The position numbers were made by a program, and so were the translations under genes. A stretch of DNA of 64,000 nucleotides, taken from NCBI GenBank assembly GCA_019421345.1, contig JAHZFL010000012.1, positions 1 through 64,000 on the forward strand. The letters run 5' to 3'. This document shows, piece by piece, positions 1-8,974 of the stretch. The notes below the pieces were generated by a model. That model saw only the letters and a list, made by a program, of their open reading frames with translations, was not told the DNA's origin and searched no databases. This stretch comes from Roseburia sp. Lineage in GTDB: Bacteria; Bacillota; Clostridia; Lachnospirales; Lachnospiraceae. The stretch's first letter is position 1. Every line of letters starts with the position of its first letter.

Positions 1-83
1 AGGCATCTCTGCTTTTTAAATATTCAGTTGTAACATATGTATTGTAATCCTACACCTTTTTGTGAATTGCAGCTTATCTATCG

Positions 84-112
84 TTGACATGCACACATTT
101 TTTTGCTATTAT
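84..112 (+). promoter_or_regulatory. sigma-A promoter of guaB
   Basis: TTGACA (84-89), a 17-base spacer and TATTAT (107-112). It lies inside the longest open frame that reads into guaB, which argues for the downstream start at 173. Confidence 0.8.
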
Positions 113-172
113 CTGACTAATATATTTTTATCACAAGCACAGGATAATGATAAAGAAAGCGAGGAAAACAGA

Positions 173-1627
173 ATGGGAACAATAATTGGTGAAGGAATTA
201 CTTTTGATGATGTGCTCTTAGTACCTCAGTACTCAGAAGTAACGCCAAATATGATCGATCTGACCACACATCTGACCCAAAAGGTTGTTTTAAATATCCC
301 TATGATGAGCGCCGCAATGGACACCGTCACAGAACACAGAATGGCAATCGCCATGGCAAGACAGGGCGGTATCGGTATTATTCACAAAAATATGTCAATT
401 CAGGCTCAGGCGGATGAGGTAGATAAGGTAAAGCGTTCTGAAAACGGCGTCATTACAGACCCGTTTTTCCTCTCTCCATCACATACACTTTTGGACGCTG
501 AGAATTTAATGCGTAAATTTCGCATTTCCGGCGTTCCGATCTGCGAAAACGGAAAGTTAGTCGGAATTATCACAAACCGTGATTTAAAATTTGAGACAGA
601 CTTTACAAAAAAAATCAAAGAGAGCATGACCTCAGAGGGACTCATCACAGCTCCCGAAGGAATCACCTTAGAGGAGGCAAAAATGATCCTTGCAAAAGCA
701 CGCAAGGAAAAGCTCCCGATTGTCGATAAGGATTTCCATTTAAAAGGTCTTATTACCATCAAGGATATTGAAAAACAAATTAAATATCCACTCTCGGCGA
801 AGGACGAGCTTGGTCGTCTGCTCTGCGGAGCCGGCGTCGGAATTACCGGTAATATGATGGATCGTGTAGAAGCGCTGGTTAAGGCTCATGTCGATGTCAT
901 TGTTCTTGACTCTGCGCACGGTCATTCAAAAAATATATTAGAAGCCGTCAAAGAAATCAAGACATCCTATCCTCATTTACAGGTAATTGCCGGAAATGTT
1001 GCGACCGGAGAAGCAACCCGCGACCTCATCTCGGCAGGTGCGGATGCCGTAAAGGTTGGCATTGGTCCCGGTTCGATCTGTACCACGCGTGTTGTTGCCG
1101 GTATCGGAGTTCCGCAGATTACTGCGATCATGGACTGCTACAATGTTGCCAAAGAGTCCGGCATTCCAATTATCGCAGACGGTGGCATTAAATATTCCGG
1201 TGATCTGACAAAGGCACTCGCCGCAGGAGCTAACGTATGTATGATGGGCAGCCTGTTCGCGGGATGTGATGAAGCTCCCGGCACATTTGAGTTATATCAA
1301 GGTAGAAAATATAAGGTATACCGTGGTATGGGTTCTCTTGCCGCTATGGAAAACGGCAGCAAGGACCGCTATTTCCAGGAGGGCGCGAAAAAGCTTGTCC
1401 CAGAAGGCGTGGAAGGTCGTGTTGCCTATAAGGGAACTGTAGAAGATACTGTTTTCCAGATGGTTGGCGGTATCCGTTCCGGTATGGGATATTGCGGATG
1501 CCCTACCATTGAAGACTTAAAGACCAAGAGTAAATTTGTGAAAATCTCCGCTGCTGCGCTCCGTGAGAGTCATCCGCATGACATTCACATCACAAAAGAA
1601 GCTCCAAACTACAGTATTGACGAATAA
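173..1627 (+). CDS. guaB: inosine-5'-monophosphate dehydrogenase
   Basis: Oxidises IMP to XMP with NAD, the first committed step to GMP, in the cytosol. The 484-residue product has the family's usual length: a TIM barrel interrupted by two CBS domains at about residues 95-205. The active-site loop GPGSICTT holds catalytic Cys303, followed by the flap region YRGMGSLAAM. The open frame continues upstream to 62, but ATG 173 follows an SD (GAGGAAAACAGA) and the family N-terminus MGTIIGEGITFDDV starts here; the promoter at 84-112 would fall inside the longer version. It stands alone, ahead of a CBS membrane protein, with no purine operator recognised upstream. Confidence 0.97.
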   Translation: MGTIIGEGITFDDVLLVPQYSEVTPNMIDLTTHLTQKVVLNIPMMSAAMDTVTEHRMAIAMARQGGIGIIHKNMSIQAQADEVDKVKRSENGVITDPFFLSPSHTLLDAENLMRKFRISGVPICENGKLVGIITNRDLKFETDFTKKIKESMTSEGLITAPEGITLEEAKMILAKARKEKLPIVDKDFHLKGLITIKDIEKQIKYPLSAKDELGRLLCGAGVGITGNMMDRVEALVKAHVDVIVLDSAHGHSKNILEAVKEIKTSYPHLQVIAGNVATGEATRDLISAGADAVKVGIGPGSICTTRVVAGIGVPQITAIMDCYNVAKESGIPIIADGGIKYSGDLTKALAAGANVCMMGSLFAGCDEAPGTFELYQGRKYKVYRGMGSLAAMENGSKDRYFQEGAKKLVPEGVEGRVAYKGTVEDTVFQMVGGIRSGMGYCGCPTIEDLKTKSKFVKISAAALRESHPHDIHITKEAPNYSIDE

Positions 1628-1667
1628 CCCGTTCCTTTATATAATACTTTTGTAATTTACAAACATT

Positions 1668-1688
1668 CCGGCACAGTTTCTGTGCCGG
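1668..1688 (+). terminator. stem-loop after guaB
   Basis: A perfect 9-bp stem (CCGGCACAG / CTGTGCCGG) with a 3-base loop, 41 bases after the guaB stop. No T-tract follows, so it may be a weak terminator or an RNA-stabilising hairpin. Confidence 0.45.
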
Positions 1689-1747
1689 AAACTACTTGCC
1701 GGCAAAATGAATGTTGTCTGGCACTATTTTAGTTGAGGTGAATTTAT

Positions 1748-3034
1748 TTGGATTCTGGTGACATATTTCAATTAGTATTTTTAGTTATTTTACTTTTATT
1801 ATCTGCATTCTTTTCTTCCGCAGAGACAGCGCTTACCACCGTAAACCGTATTCGTATGCGTACACTTGCAGAGGACGGTGACAAACGGGCAGAGCGCGTA
1901 CTCCGCATCACTGATGATTCCGGAAAGATGCTTTCCGCTATTCTTATCGGCAATAATATCGTGAACCTTTCCGCGTCCTCGATCGCAACCTCTTTGGCGA
2001 TTGAGCTCTGGGGCAGCGTTGGCGCCGGTATCGCAACCGGTATCTTAACGTTACTTATTTTGATATTTGGAGAAATCTCTCCGAAAACGCTTGCTACCAT
2101 TTATTCGGAACGCATTGCACTCACCTATTCTGCTGCAATCGAGCTGCTGATCAAAATATTAACTCCGGTTATTTTTCTTATTAATAAGCTCTCTATGGGC
2201 TTTCTGCTTTTAATGCGTGTCGATCCAAAAGCCGGCGAACAGCAATTAACCGAGGAGGAGCTTCGCACAATCGTAGATGTTGGTAAGGAATCCGGGGTTC
2301 TTGAAACAGAAGAACATGAAATGATCAATAACCTGTTTGATTTTGGTGATGCACAGGCAAAGGAAGTAATGGTTCCTCGAATTGACATGACCTTTGCAAA
2401 TATTGCAAGCACTTACGATGAGCTTATTGAAATTTTCCAGGAGGATAAATTTACAAGACTTCCCGTATACGAAGATACCACCGATAATGTCGTCGGCATT
2501 CTTAACATGAAGGATCTTTTGCTTTATAAGGACAAGGCTCACTTCTGTATTCGTGACATTATGCGTGAACCTTACTTCACCTATGAACACAAGAATACAG
2601 CCGAGCTTTTTATGGAAATGCGAAAATCCTCCATTTCTCTTGCCATCGTCCTTGACGAATATGGTGCAACCGCAGGATTAATTACTCTGGAAGACCTTCT
2701 TGAGGAAATTGTCGGTGAAATTCGTGACGAATATGACACGGATGAGGAGGATTCTATCCTTCCCTTGAATGAACGGGAATTTCTCGTACTTGGTTCCACC
2801 AATCTCGATGATCTTTGCGATGCCCTTTCACTTGATTTTCGTTCGGAAGATTATGATACCATCGGGGGCTACCTTGTCGGTTTGCTTGACCATCTTCCCG
2901 AAAAAAATGAAATTATCATTACGGATGACAATGTTCTTCTTCGGGTCGAACAAATGGACAAAAACCGCATTGAAAAAATTTATATTAAGAAGCCTGAGGA
3001 AAAAGCAGAGAATGAAGTGGTTTCTGCCCCCTAA
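1748..3034 (+). CDS. CNNM/CorC-HlyC family membrane protein (DUF21-CBS-CorC)
   Basis: A 428-residue membrane protein of the CNNM/CorC (hemolysin C) family, linked in characterised members to Mg2+/Co2+ efflux or homeostasis. The DUF21 membrane domain covers about residues 1-185 with four hydrophobic helices and the N-terminal motif FFSSAETALTTVN; a CBS pair follows (about 205-325, with VPRIDMTF and LDEYGATAGLITLEDLLEEI), then the CorC_HlyC domain (about 335-415). The start is TTG 1748, chosen because GAGGTG lies 7 bases upstream and the hydrophobic helix begins at once. The ion transported cannot be told from sequence. Confidence 0.9.
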   Translation: MDSGDIFQLVFLVILLLLSAFFSSAETALTTVNRIRMRTLAEDGDKRAERVLRITDDSGKMLSAILIGNNIVNLSASSIATSLAIELWGSVGAGIATGILTLLILIFGEISPKTLATIYSERIALTYSAAIELLIKILTPVIFLINKLSMGFLLLMRVDPKAGEQQLTEEELRTIVDVGKESGVLETEEHEMINNLFDFGDAQAKEVMVPRIDMTFANIASTYDELIEIFQEDKFTRLPVYEDTTDNVVGILNMKDLLLYKDKAHFCIRDIMREPYFTYEHKNTAELFMEMRKSSISLAIVLDEYGATAGLITLEDLLEEIVGEIRDEYDTDEEDSILPLNEREFLVLGSTNLDDLCDALSLDFRSEDYDTIGGYLVGLLDHLPEKNEIIITDDNVLLRVEQMDKNRIEKIYIKKPEEKAENEVVSAP

Positions 3035-3049
3035 AGCTTTTAGAATATT

Positions 3050-3107
3050 GACACAGAAATTCAGATCTCACATCAGCAATTCTGCGATAGAGAACTATTT
3101 CTGTGTC
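3050..3107. terminator. bidirectional terminator between the CBS membrane gene and the Tad-like operon
   Basis: Outer arms GACACAGAAAT (3050-3060) and ATTTCTGTGTC (3097-3107) with an imperfect inner stem, followed by ATTTTTC on the + strand. It overlaps the stop codon of the reverse-strand surface protein. Confidence 0.65.
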
Positions 3108-5982
3108 ATTTTTCTTTCTGTAGTCCGGCTTTTATATACTGATCATAAAAATTTTGTAACGCTTCCTCCGTGCTCCATATATCACTCTTTAGAATATATT
3201 TCTTCATCGCTACAATTTCCTCCCGCGTAAATGCATATGTCTCAATCGCTGTGCCCTTACTAAGATTTCTAAACGCTTCTTTCATTATCGACATATACTC
3301 CTGATCTGTTTTCCAAACAGAATCATCTGCTATCCCACCATTCTCATATGGCTGATAATAATAATGCTCATTGATAAAGCGCGTCGTTTCCTTTGGTTCT
3401 ACTTCTTGCGGCGCAGTATCTACCACATGCACCGTAATCTGCTTTCTATAGACACTTCCGACGCTATCTACGACGGTTAGATTCTCCGTGCAGCTTCCGC
3501 TGCTTTTAAATTGCGTAAAGTCTGTCATTGCATAATCCGGGATAGAAAAGGATGTACCATTTTCATGAAATCCCGGCAGTATCGGACTTCCGTCCTCACG
3601 ATCTGATGCAGTGGCATGGCTTAATATCTCCATATCTGTAATAAAACCACTCTGTGCCTGTTCCAAAGTATAATAAAGGTCCGATGCCTGAATCCACGGG
3701 CAATCATCCCAAATCGCGTATAAGGGAATTACTGCCCCGTTTTGACTTGTCACCCCCGCTGCATCTGCCAAAGCTTTTACATCAACTGTTTCTCCTGCCT
3801 TCCATTGCGGCGTTAAACTATCCTTTCCTGCTTCTAACGACCAGCCTAAAAAGACAGATAGATAAACCTTTGGTGTTTGCTCCAGCTTCCCTGAGACAGC
3901 TTCTTCACCGCTCTGTTCAGTTACATTGCCTTCTCCTTCCTGCGTGACAGGAGAATTTGTTTCTTCCAAAGATGTTTGTTGATCATCTCCCTGTACAGGT
4001 TCTCCTTGTTCTGCCACTCCATCCGGCGATGTCACGTCTTCTTTATTTGCTTGTTCTGTTTCATCTGCTTGCTCCACCCCTTGATCTGATGATTGAGTCT
4101 TCAAATCAGTATGATTTTCTTCTGCCTGCTTTCCTTCTTCCGTCTCTCCCGAAAGACTAAGCGCACCGGAAAGAACTGCATCCGTGACATTCACGCCTTC
4201 CTGCGTATACTTTACATATTGGGCCGCTGCATCCGGCAGGGAAATCTGTTGATCATACTGTGTTGCAATATCTCCAATCTGCGTCAACTCTGCCCCGCCG
4301 TTTGGATCAAAGGTAATCGTATAGGCGTTTGCTTCAGCCTCTGCACGCATTGTGATGTTTTGGTTCGGCATCTGGAAGCCATAATCTTTTTCTGCTGTAC
4401 TGTAACTGCCCGTCCACCCCTTCCAGTGATAGCCCGGCTTTACCGCAGCCCCGATATTTACATTACTTCCATACAGATAATCACCGCCTCCTGTGACCGA
4501 TTCGATTCCGTCACCAGCCTGTACGTCCAAAGTGTATTTTGGTACTGCTTTTGATTCTGCCGTCCACATCCGTTCGATCCAATATCCGGTATTTGTTCCG
4601 TCTGAGCGGAGATAACCATGAAATCCGGCACTGTTTTCAAAAACTTTCTTTCCTCCATTATTTACCTGACACTGCACGGTATAGCTGATCGTGCTGCCAT
4701 TCATCATGGACGCTACTTCACTTCCGCTGAAGGTAACCGTATTTCCGTTAATCGTTCCCTCAATCTGTGTACTGCCATTTACAACGGCTGTTGCACCCGT
4801 TGGCGTCAATGCGCTGTCTAGCTGCACGGTCATATTTCCTTCGTAAATTCCAGTATCATTCGTGTCTGCCACGTTGCCAAACTCCCCTTCCACGGTCACG
4901 CTTGATCCACTGTGTACCGTAGTCGTCTGTGTTCCCACAAAATCCGGGTAAGCAATATCTACCGCCATTCCTAACAGAAATGAGGTCGTCCAGCCTGTGT
5001 TTTGTACTGTCAGATTGATACGGTTCGCCTGATTGCCCATACTGCCGTCAATATTTGATAAATCCATACGGATACAACCCTTGTCACGGTCTCTGGCATT
5101 TACCAAACTTCCGTTTTTATAAAGCCCGGCAGAGTTAGTCGTGTTAGAAGCAACCTTTCCAATAACATCTCCGCGTTCATTGTATGTTTCGATGTTTTCT
5201 GTCATGGCTTCATAGGTACTTGAGTTTGATGCCCCAAAAAAGACTTGCCCGGTTGCCGCTCCTACAGATTTTGACTTTAAGCCTTTTCCAAAAGATAACT
5301 CCGATCCAAAATCTTTTCCAAGATAAAACTTTGCTCCCATATCGAGCTTTACTGCCCGCACCGGAAAGCTGTCATCCTCCTCTACAACGATCATCTGCCA
5401 TGATCCGGGAGCTTCTCCGCCTCCCCGGTCTCCGTCATCCCCCCAATGAAAGTAAGGAATGTTACAAACTGCATACTCACCATATCCGGAATTTCTGACA
5501 ATCTCTGTCACATCCGCAGCCATGCAAAACATGCTGCGCATTCCCGGATTGCCGCCAACTACACGCCAGTCATTGATCGCATACTCTGGAGCAATGCTAT
5601 ACCTTCCGCCACCGGGTGTAATAAATCCAACTGAACGAGTTATCCCCTGCTTTGCTCTTGTCTGCCAAACAAGATACGCATACTTAATCTTACTTGTGTC
5701 TGTGGAACGCTCCAAGGCTGCCGTAGAACTGTTGGCATAACCGTCTGTCAAATCGTTATAAATCTTTTTAGCGACCGCCCCTCCGTCCGGGCTATACCAT
5801 GTATAATGATTCGTATTGCCGATATAATTAATCTTATATCTGCCGACACGCGTTCCAATCAATGACTGTGTCGTATCCTGACCTGTCACCGCAGCATCTG
5901 TCTGACTTGGCATTGCCACTGCTAAACAAATACATACAAGCAATCCCGCCAACGCCTTTTTCGTATGAAATCTTTTGATCAT
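3106..5982 (-). CDS. large exported surface protein with InlB-type B-repeats
   Basis: 958 residues. A signal peptide (about 1-31, basic start, hydrophobic core, cut near TDA-A) marks it as exported. Residues about 35-330 resemble the beta-rich domain seen in clostridial and actinobacterial adhesin-like proteins (ADVTEIV..GYGEYAVCNIPY, then SWQMIVVEEDDSFPVRAV). Residues about 480-550 and 554-757 are InlB/Listeria-Bacteroides (Flg_new-like) repeats (GYHWKGWTG, then ITFDPNGGAEL and FLGWSLEAG). The last repeat is split by about 115 residues rich in Glu, Gln and Thr. No LPXTG sorting signal or C-terminal membrane helix is seen. It is last in the Tad-like operon, 22 bases after the lipoprotein, so it may be assembled on, or exported with, that machine (inference). 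Confidence 0.75.
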   Translation of the reverse strand: MIKRFHTKKALAGLLVCICLAVAMPSQTDAAVTGQDTTQSLIGTRVGRYKINYIGNTNHYTWYSPDGGAVAKKIYNDLTDGYANSSTAALERSTDTSKIKYAYLVWQTRAKQGITRSVGFITPGGGRYSIAPEYAINDWRVVGGNPGMRSMFCMAADVTEIVRNSGYGEYAVCNIPYFHWGDDGDRGGGEAPGSWQMIVVEEDDSFPVRAVKLDMGAKFYLGKDFGSELSFGKGLKSKSVGAATGQVFFGASNSSTYEAMTENIETYNERGDVIGKVASNTTNSAGLYKNGSLVNARDRDKGCIRMDLSNIDGSMGNQANRINLTVQNTGWTTSFLLGMAVDIAYPDFVGTQTTTVHSGSSVTVEGEFGNVADTNDTGIYEGNMTVQLDSALTPTGATAVVNGSTQIEGTINGNTVTFSGSEVASMMNGSTISYTVQCQVNNGGKKVFENSAGFHGYLRSDGTNTGYWIERMWTAESKAVPKYTLDVQAGDGIESVTGGGDYLYGSNVNIGAAVKPGYHWKGWTGSYSTAEKDYGFQMPNQNITMRAEAEANAYTITFDPNGGAELTQIGDIATQYDQQISLPDAAAQYVKYTQEGVNVTDAVLSGALSLSGETEEGKQAEENHTDLKTQSSDQGVEQADETEQANKEDVTSPDGVAEQGEPVQGDDQQTSLEETNSPVTQEGEGNVTEQSGEEAVSGKLEQTPKVYLSVFLGWSLEAGKDSLTPQWKAGETVDVKALADAAGVTSQNGAVIPLYAIWDDCPWIQASDLYYTLEQAQSGFITDMEILSHATASDREDGSPILPGFHENGTSFSIPDYAMTDFTQFKSSGSCTENLTVVDSVGSVYRKQITVHVVDTAPQEVEPKETTRFINEHYYYQPYENGGIADDSVWKTDQEYMSIMKEAFRNLSKGTAIETYAFTREEIVAMKKYILKSDIWSTEEALQNFYDQYIKAGLQKEK

Positions 5983-6004
5983 CTACCGATCTGTTCCCTC
6001 CACT

Positions 6005-7477
6005 CTAATGCCATGTTGATGAACCACCTAAATCTGTACCGTCATCTGCGCCTGTTCCCGGTTGCGGTATAAATTCTTCAAACCCCATATTTTCCCACTC
6101 CTCCTGGGTTGTTCCTGAAAAGCCGGCATCCCCACTTCCGGCATTTCCCATGTTTCCATTTCCTGTACTGCCGCTATTGTCTGTACTGCCGCTGTTTTCG
6201 GTATTCCCCGTACTTCCGGCAGTGCCTGCATTTTGATCTGCTCCTTCCTCCGCGTTTCCCTTATTTTGATTCGTATTTCCTGCATTGCCGCTTGACTGGC
6301 TTGATGCTCCGGCAGTGCCAACGTTCCCTGCGTTGTTCGGTGCTCCGCTATTCCCGCTTGACTGGCTTGATGCTCCGGCAGTGCCAACGTTCCCTGCATT
6401 GTTCGGTACTCCGCTATTCCCACTAGGCTGGCTTGATGCTCCGGCAGTGCCAACGTTCCCTGCATTGTTTCCCGCATCTGCATTGCCTGTATTTGCCTGT
6501 TTCTTTTCTGACGTCCTTTTCCCACTCGATTTTTCTGATTTCTTCTCTGTTACTGTAACAGATGCCCTTTTCTCCGCACAAAAACCCTCTCCATCCGCTG
6601 CCCTGTAAAGAATCTCATAGGTTCCTACCGTATCAAGCTTTACCGCCGCCGCATCGCAGACAATCCGATCGGTGATGTCTGCTCCCTGGTAATCCGTTGC
6701 CGTCACACCATCTAAATAATCCACACGCTCTGTTCCTACTGTAACCGTCAAATCTTCAATCCCCAAAAACTCCGGCGCTTCTCCGACGATCACAGATACC
6801 AAGGTATCTGTCTCGTTTCCTGATGCATCTGCCACTGTTAAGCGCACCTTATAATCTCCGGCAGTTCCGAACACCACTATATCATCGGTACAAGTCACAG
6901 CTCCTGTGATAAAGGTTTCTGCCCCTCCTTTCATCTGCCCTATTTCTTCTACCGCTCCCGGCATCGGCAGCTCCGTTCCTATCACTGTTTCAGTTTTCGT
7001 CACCACCGCGCTATCGGTATTTTCTGTGAGTGTCTCAATACCCTCCGGCTGCTCTGGCTTTTCCGGCTCTGCCTTTTCAAATACCGCAGTAACTTCCCCC
7101 GACAGCTCCGTCACCTCTGCGATCACATCCTTTGCATGAAGCGGCATTCCTGCTGCAACTGTCACTTTACCCACCAGCGTAACCTCCGGTGCAGTCGTGT
7201 CCTTCACCACAACCTCAAAAGCTGCTGTCTGCTCTTTATAGGTCACAGACGCCGCATAAGTACCTGTTTTATTTATATCAACCGCAGACAGATCAAGCTC
7301 CGCTTCTTTTGCCGCTTTTTCGTCCAATGTTACATAGTTTGTTACGTTTTCATCCAACAAGCTGCCAAGCTCTATCTCAACCTGTGCGGCAACCGGCTGA
7401 AGCTCCGTTTTCCCACATGCACTTAAACTTAATACTCCTACGAATGCTGTCCCTATGAAAATTCTTTTCTTTTTCAT
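6005..7477 (-). CDS. repeat-containing lipoprotein with Ig-like domains
   Basis: 490 residues. The N-terminus MKKKRIFIG..LSLSAC is a lipoprotein signal with the lipobox Cys at 21, so the protein should be anchored on the outer membrane face. The middle holds Ig-like modules of the Bacterial Ig/DUF5011 kind (TGTYAASVTYKEQTAAFEV, DYKVRLTVADASGNETDT, GTYEILYRAADGEG). The C-terminal third is low-complexity, rich in Gly, Asn, Ser and Thr, with three 22-residue near-identical repeats. It lies between the pseudopilin-like gene and the large surface protein. Function unknown; a wall-spanning or adhesive accessory of the Tad-like system is plausible. Confidence 0.75.
   Translation of the reverse strand: MKKKRIFIGTAFVGVLSLSACGKTELQPVAAQVEIELGSLLDENVTNYVTLDEKAAKEAELDLSAVDINKTGTYAASVTYKEQTAAFEVVVKDTTAPEVTLVGKVTVAAGMPLHAKDVIAEVTELSGEVTAVFEKAEPEKPEQPEGIETLTENTDSAVVTKTETVIGTELPMPGAVEEIGQMKGGAETFITGAVTCTDDIVVFGTAGDYKVRLTVADASGNETDTLVSVIVGEAPEFLGIEDLTVTVGTERVDYLDGVTATDYQGADITDRIVCDAAAVKLDTVGTYEILYRAADGEGFCAEKRASVTVTEKKSEKSSGKRTSEKKQANTGNADAGNNAGNVGTAGASSQPSGNSGVPNNAGNVGTAGASSQSSGNSGAPNNAGNVGTAGASSQSSGNAGNTNQNKGNAEEGADQNAGTAGSTGNTENSGSTDNSGSTGNGNMGNAGSGDAGFSGTTQEEWENMGFEEFIPQPGTGADDGTDLGGSSTWH
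6272..6469 (-). repeat. three tandem 66-bp (22-residue) coding repeats
   Basis: Three copies with 66-base period, each coding NNAGNVGTAGASSQ followed by an eight-residue variable end (PSGNSGVP, SSGNSGAP, SSGNAGNT). They are in frame, so copy-number change would lengthen or shorten the lipoprotein stalk without breaking it. Confidence 0.9.
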
Positions 7478-7569
7478 ATACCATAACTCCTTCCGTTATT
7501 CTACAAATATAGTATATACTTTCCGACTAAAAATTTCCATACTTTGATTGTATGTTTTACAACATCAAT

Positions 7570-8175
7570 TTAATCCCACGCCGCATAGTAGGAAATTCTT
7601 TGATCTACCGGCTGCGAAAAGTCCGCAATATAATCGTTGACGTCCCTCCAACCTGCAAAAACCATCCCAGCCTTTTGTGGCTCTACGGGCATTGTCACCT
7701 TCCCGCCTTTTGGGACATAATATTTTTTGTAGCACTCCTTCTCGCCTGACATAGCTTCCTTGCTCATATAAAAAGAAACCTCGCATACCTTCATAGCTTC
7801 TTTCTCCGCTCCCTCCTCTCTAATTACCACGCGCTCCCATTCTGTACTTCCATTCATCCCGTTCGGGTGTATATAAGCTCCCGACATGCGCAAGGCTAAG
7901 ATCCCCTTTTTGGAATCTATACCAAAAACATCTATGACCATATCAGTATCCGCATCTAATGCAACTGCCATCCTTCCAATGCACTCCGCCAGCAGCGCAT
8001 GATCATTTTTAATCGCATTCCCATGCACTGCCCCCTGCAAAGCTCCTTCCGCTGCAGTTGATAAATTTTCCTGCAATTCTGTACTGCGATCCATATGCCC
8101 GCAAATCGTCATAACCATCGCAAATACTAAAATACCGATCGCCCCGCTCACCAACAGCATAACTCCGTTTTTCAT
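7570..8175 (-). CDS. pseudopilin-like membrane protein with C-terminal InlB-type repeat
   Basis: 201 residues from ATG 8175; this start has GGAGG 11 bases upstream, whereas an ATG six codons earlier (8193) has no SD and would overlap the preceding gene by 17 bases. One N-terminal hydrophobic helix (about 4-25, GVMLLVSGAIGILVFAM) is followed by a TadE/TadG-like extracellular region. The last 50 residues form an InlB/Flg_new repeat (YYVPKGGKVTMPV, then MVFAGWRDVND and ISYYAAWD). A minor pilin carrying the same surface module as the 958-residue protein downstream fits a tip or coupling role (inference). Confidence 0.7.
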   Translation of the reverse strand: MKNGVMLLVSGAIGILVFAMVMTICGHMDRSTELQENLSTAAEGALQGAVHGNAIKNDHALLAECIGRMAVALDADTDMVIDVFGIDSKKGILALRMSGAYIHPNGMNGSTEWERVVIREEGAEKEAMKVCEVSFYMSKEAMSGEKECYKKYYVPKGGKVTMPVEPQKAGMVFAGWRDVNDYIADFSQPVDQRISYYAAWD

Positions 8176-8176
8176 C

Positions 8177-8662
8177 TCAAGCTTTTCCTCCATTTACAGG
8201 AATTGTAAAGCAGCAGACACTTGTCTGATTCCATCTGTCTGTCGCACACACCTCCACACGATATATCCCCGGCTGCTGAAATACAAGCTGACCACTGCGC
8301 AGCTCCTCTGCATCCAGCGGTATCTCCCCCTGCTGCCCCTCCATTTTTCGGAGCTGTAATTGCAGCTTTGCTTTTTCACAGTCCAACGCTCCAAATATCT
8401 CGTTTATATCATAGCTTCCTACCCGCAAAGCCTCCTGTCTCCGATAAAATAGCTTTGGCAGTTCCCGCTCTGACTCCTGCACAGAGGTCTGAAATTCATC
8501 TCCCCACTGTTGCGGTTCCGTCGAAAGACGCGCCCCTGTCATTTTCCAAACCCCTACATGCCCCTGCTCATCCCTTATTCCTGTAAAAAGCAACAACAAA
8601 AAAGCTGCAATTACCAAAAAGCCTATCAAGAACCTCCCGTATGTTTTTATGATCAGCTCCAT
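8177..8662 (-). CDS. small membrane-anchored protein of the Tad-like operon
   Basis: 161 residues: a short basic start MELIIKTYG, one hydrophobic helix (about 10-27), and an external domain ending in a beta-rich segment (QPGIYRVEVCATDRW, CCFTIPVNGG) that looks like a small Ig-like fold. Its first nine residues follow the pattern shared by its tiny neighbours (position 8-9 YG). No named family recognised; a minor pseudopilin is the likeliest role from context. Confidence 0.65.
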   Translation of the reverse strand: MELIIKTYGRFLIGFLVIAAFLLLLFTGIRDEQGHVGVWKMTGARLSTEPQQWGDEFQTSVQESERELPKLFYRRQEALRVGSYDINEIFGALDCEKAKLQLQLRKMEGQQGEIPLDAEELRSGQLVFQQPGIYRVEVCATDRWNQTSVCCFTIPVNGGKA

Positions 8663-8680
8663 TCTCTCTCCTTACAAACC

Positions 8681-8827
8681 TTATCCACAAATTGCATTAA
8701 GATACTGCAGACATATCTGATAAAGCCCTCCCGCAGGAGTAAACAAGCTCCTCCAGATTGCAAATATCAAAGCACCGCCTAGCAGTTGCATAAGTCCGCT
8801 TCCATAATGCTCGAAAACCTCTCTCAT
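8681..8827 (-). CDS. 48-residue pilin-like membrane peptide
   Basis: Starts at ATG 8827, directly after AGGAGG; an upstream in-frame start is not used because it would run into the previous gene. The product, MREVFEHYG followed by a hydrophobic stretch, has one membrane helix and a short tail ending LNAICG. It shares the N-terminal HYG at residues 7-9 with the 54-residue peptide at 11919. Size and place between tadB/C-type and tadE-type genes suggest a Flp-type pilin or small assembly peptide. Confidence 0.6.
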   Translation of the reverse strand: MREVFEHYGSGLMQLLGGALIFAIWRSLFTPAGGLYQICLQYLNAICG

Positions 8828-8844
8828 TGTCCTTCCTCCTAACA

Positions 8845-8955
8845 CTACAAAACAGTCGAAATATAGGTCAATATTGCCATCATCCATGCCGCTATGCAGC
8901 TTCCCCCAAGCAATCCTACGAATGCAGCACCAAATTCTCCCATCACAATTTCCAT
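8845..8955 (-). CDS. 36-residue membrane peptide
   Basis: A very short gene: ATG 8953-8955 preceded by AAGGAGAAG, stop TAG 8845-8847, 17 bases before the next start. The product MEIVMGEFG then a Gly-rich hydrophobic helix and a short end (TYISTVL) is a single membrane span. Its first nine residues match the pattern of the neighbouring peptides (FG at 8-9). Possibly a Flp-like subunit or a stabilising peptide; function unknown. Confidence 0.55.
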   Translation of the reverse strand: MEIVMGEFGAAFVGLLGGSCIAAWMMAILTYISTVL

Positions 8956-8974
8956 TTTTCTTCTTCTCCTTCTT

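Noticed and set aside
62..172. N-terminal extension of guaB
   Set aside because: It contains the promoter, lacks an SD and does not resemble IMP dehydrogenase; ATG 173 has both SD and family start.
6272..6469. CRISPR-like array
   Set aside because: Repeats are contiguous, in frame and without spacers; they code for a protein repeat.
7478..7569. Internal promoter before the lipoprotein gene
   Set aside because: A TATACT box is present, but the -35 match is poor; not supported enough to list.
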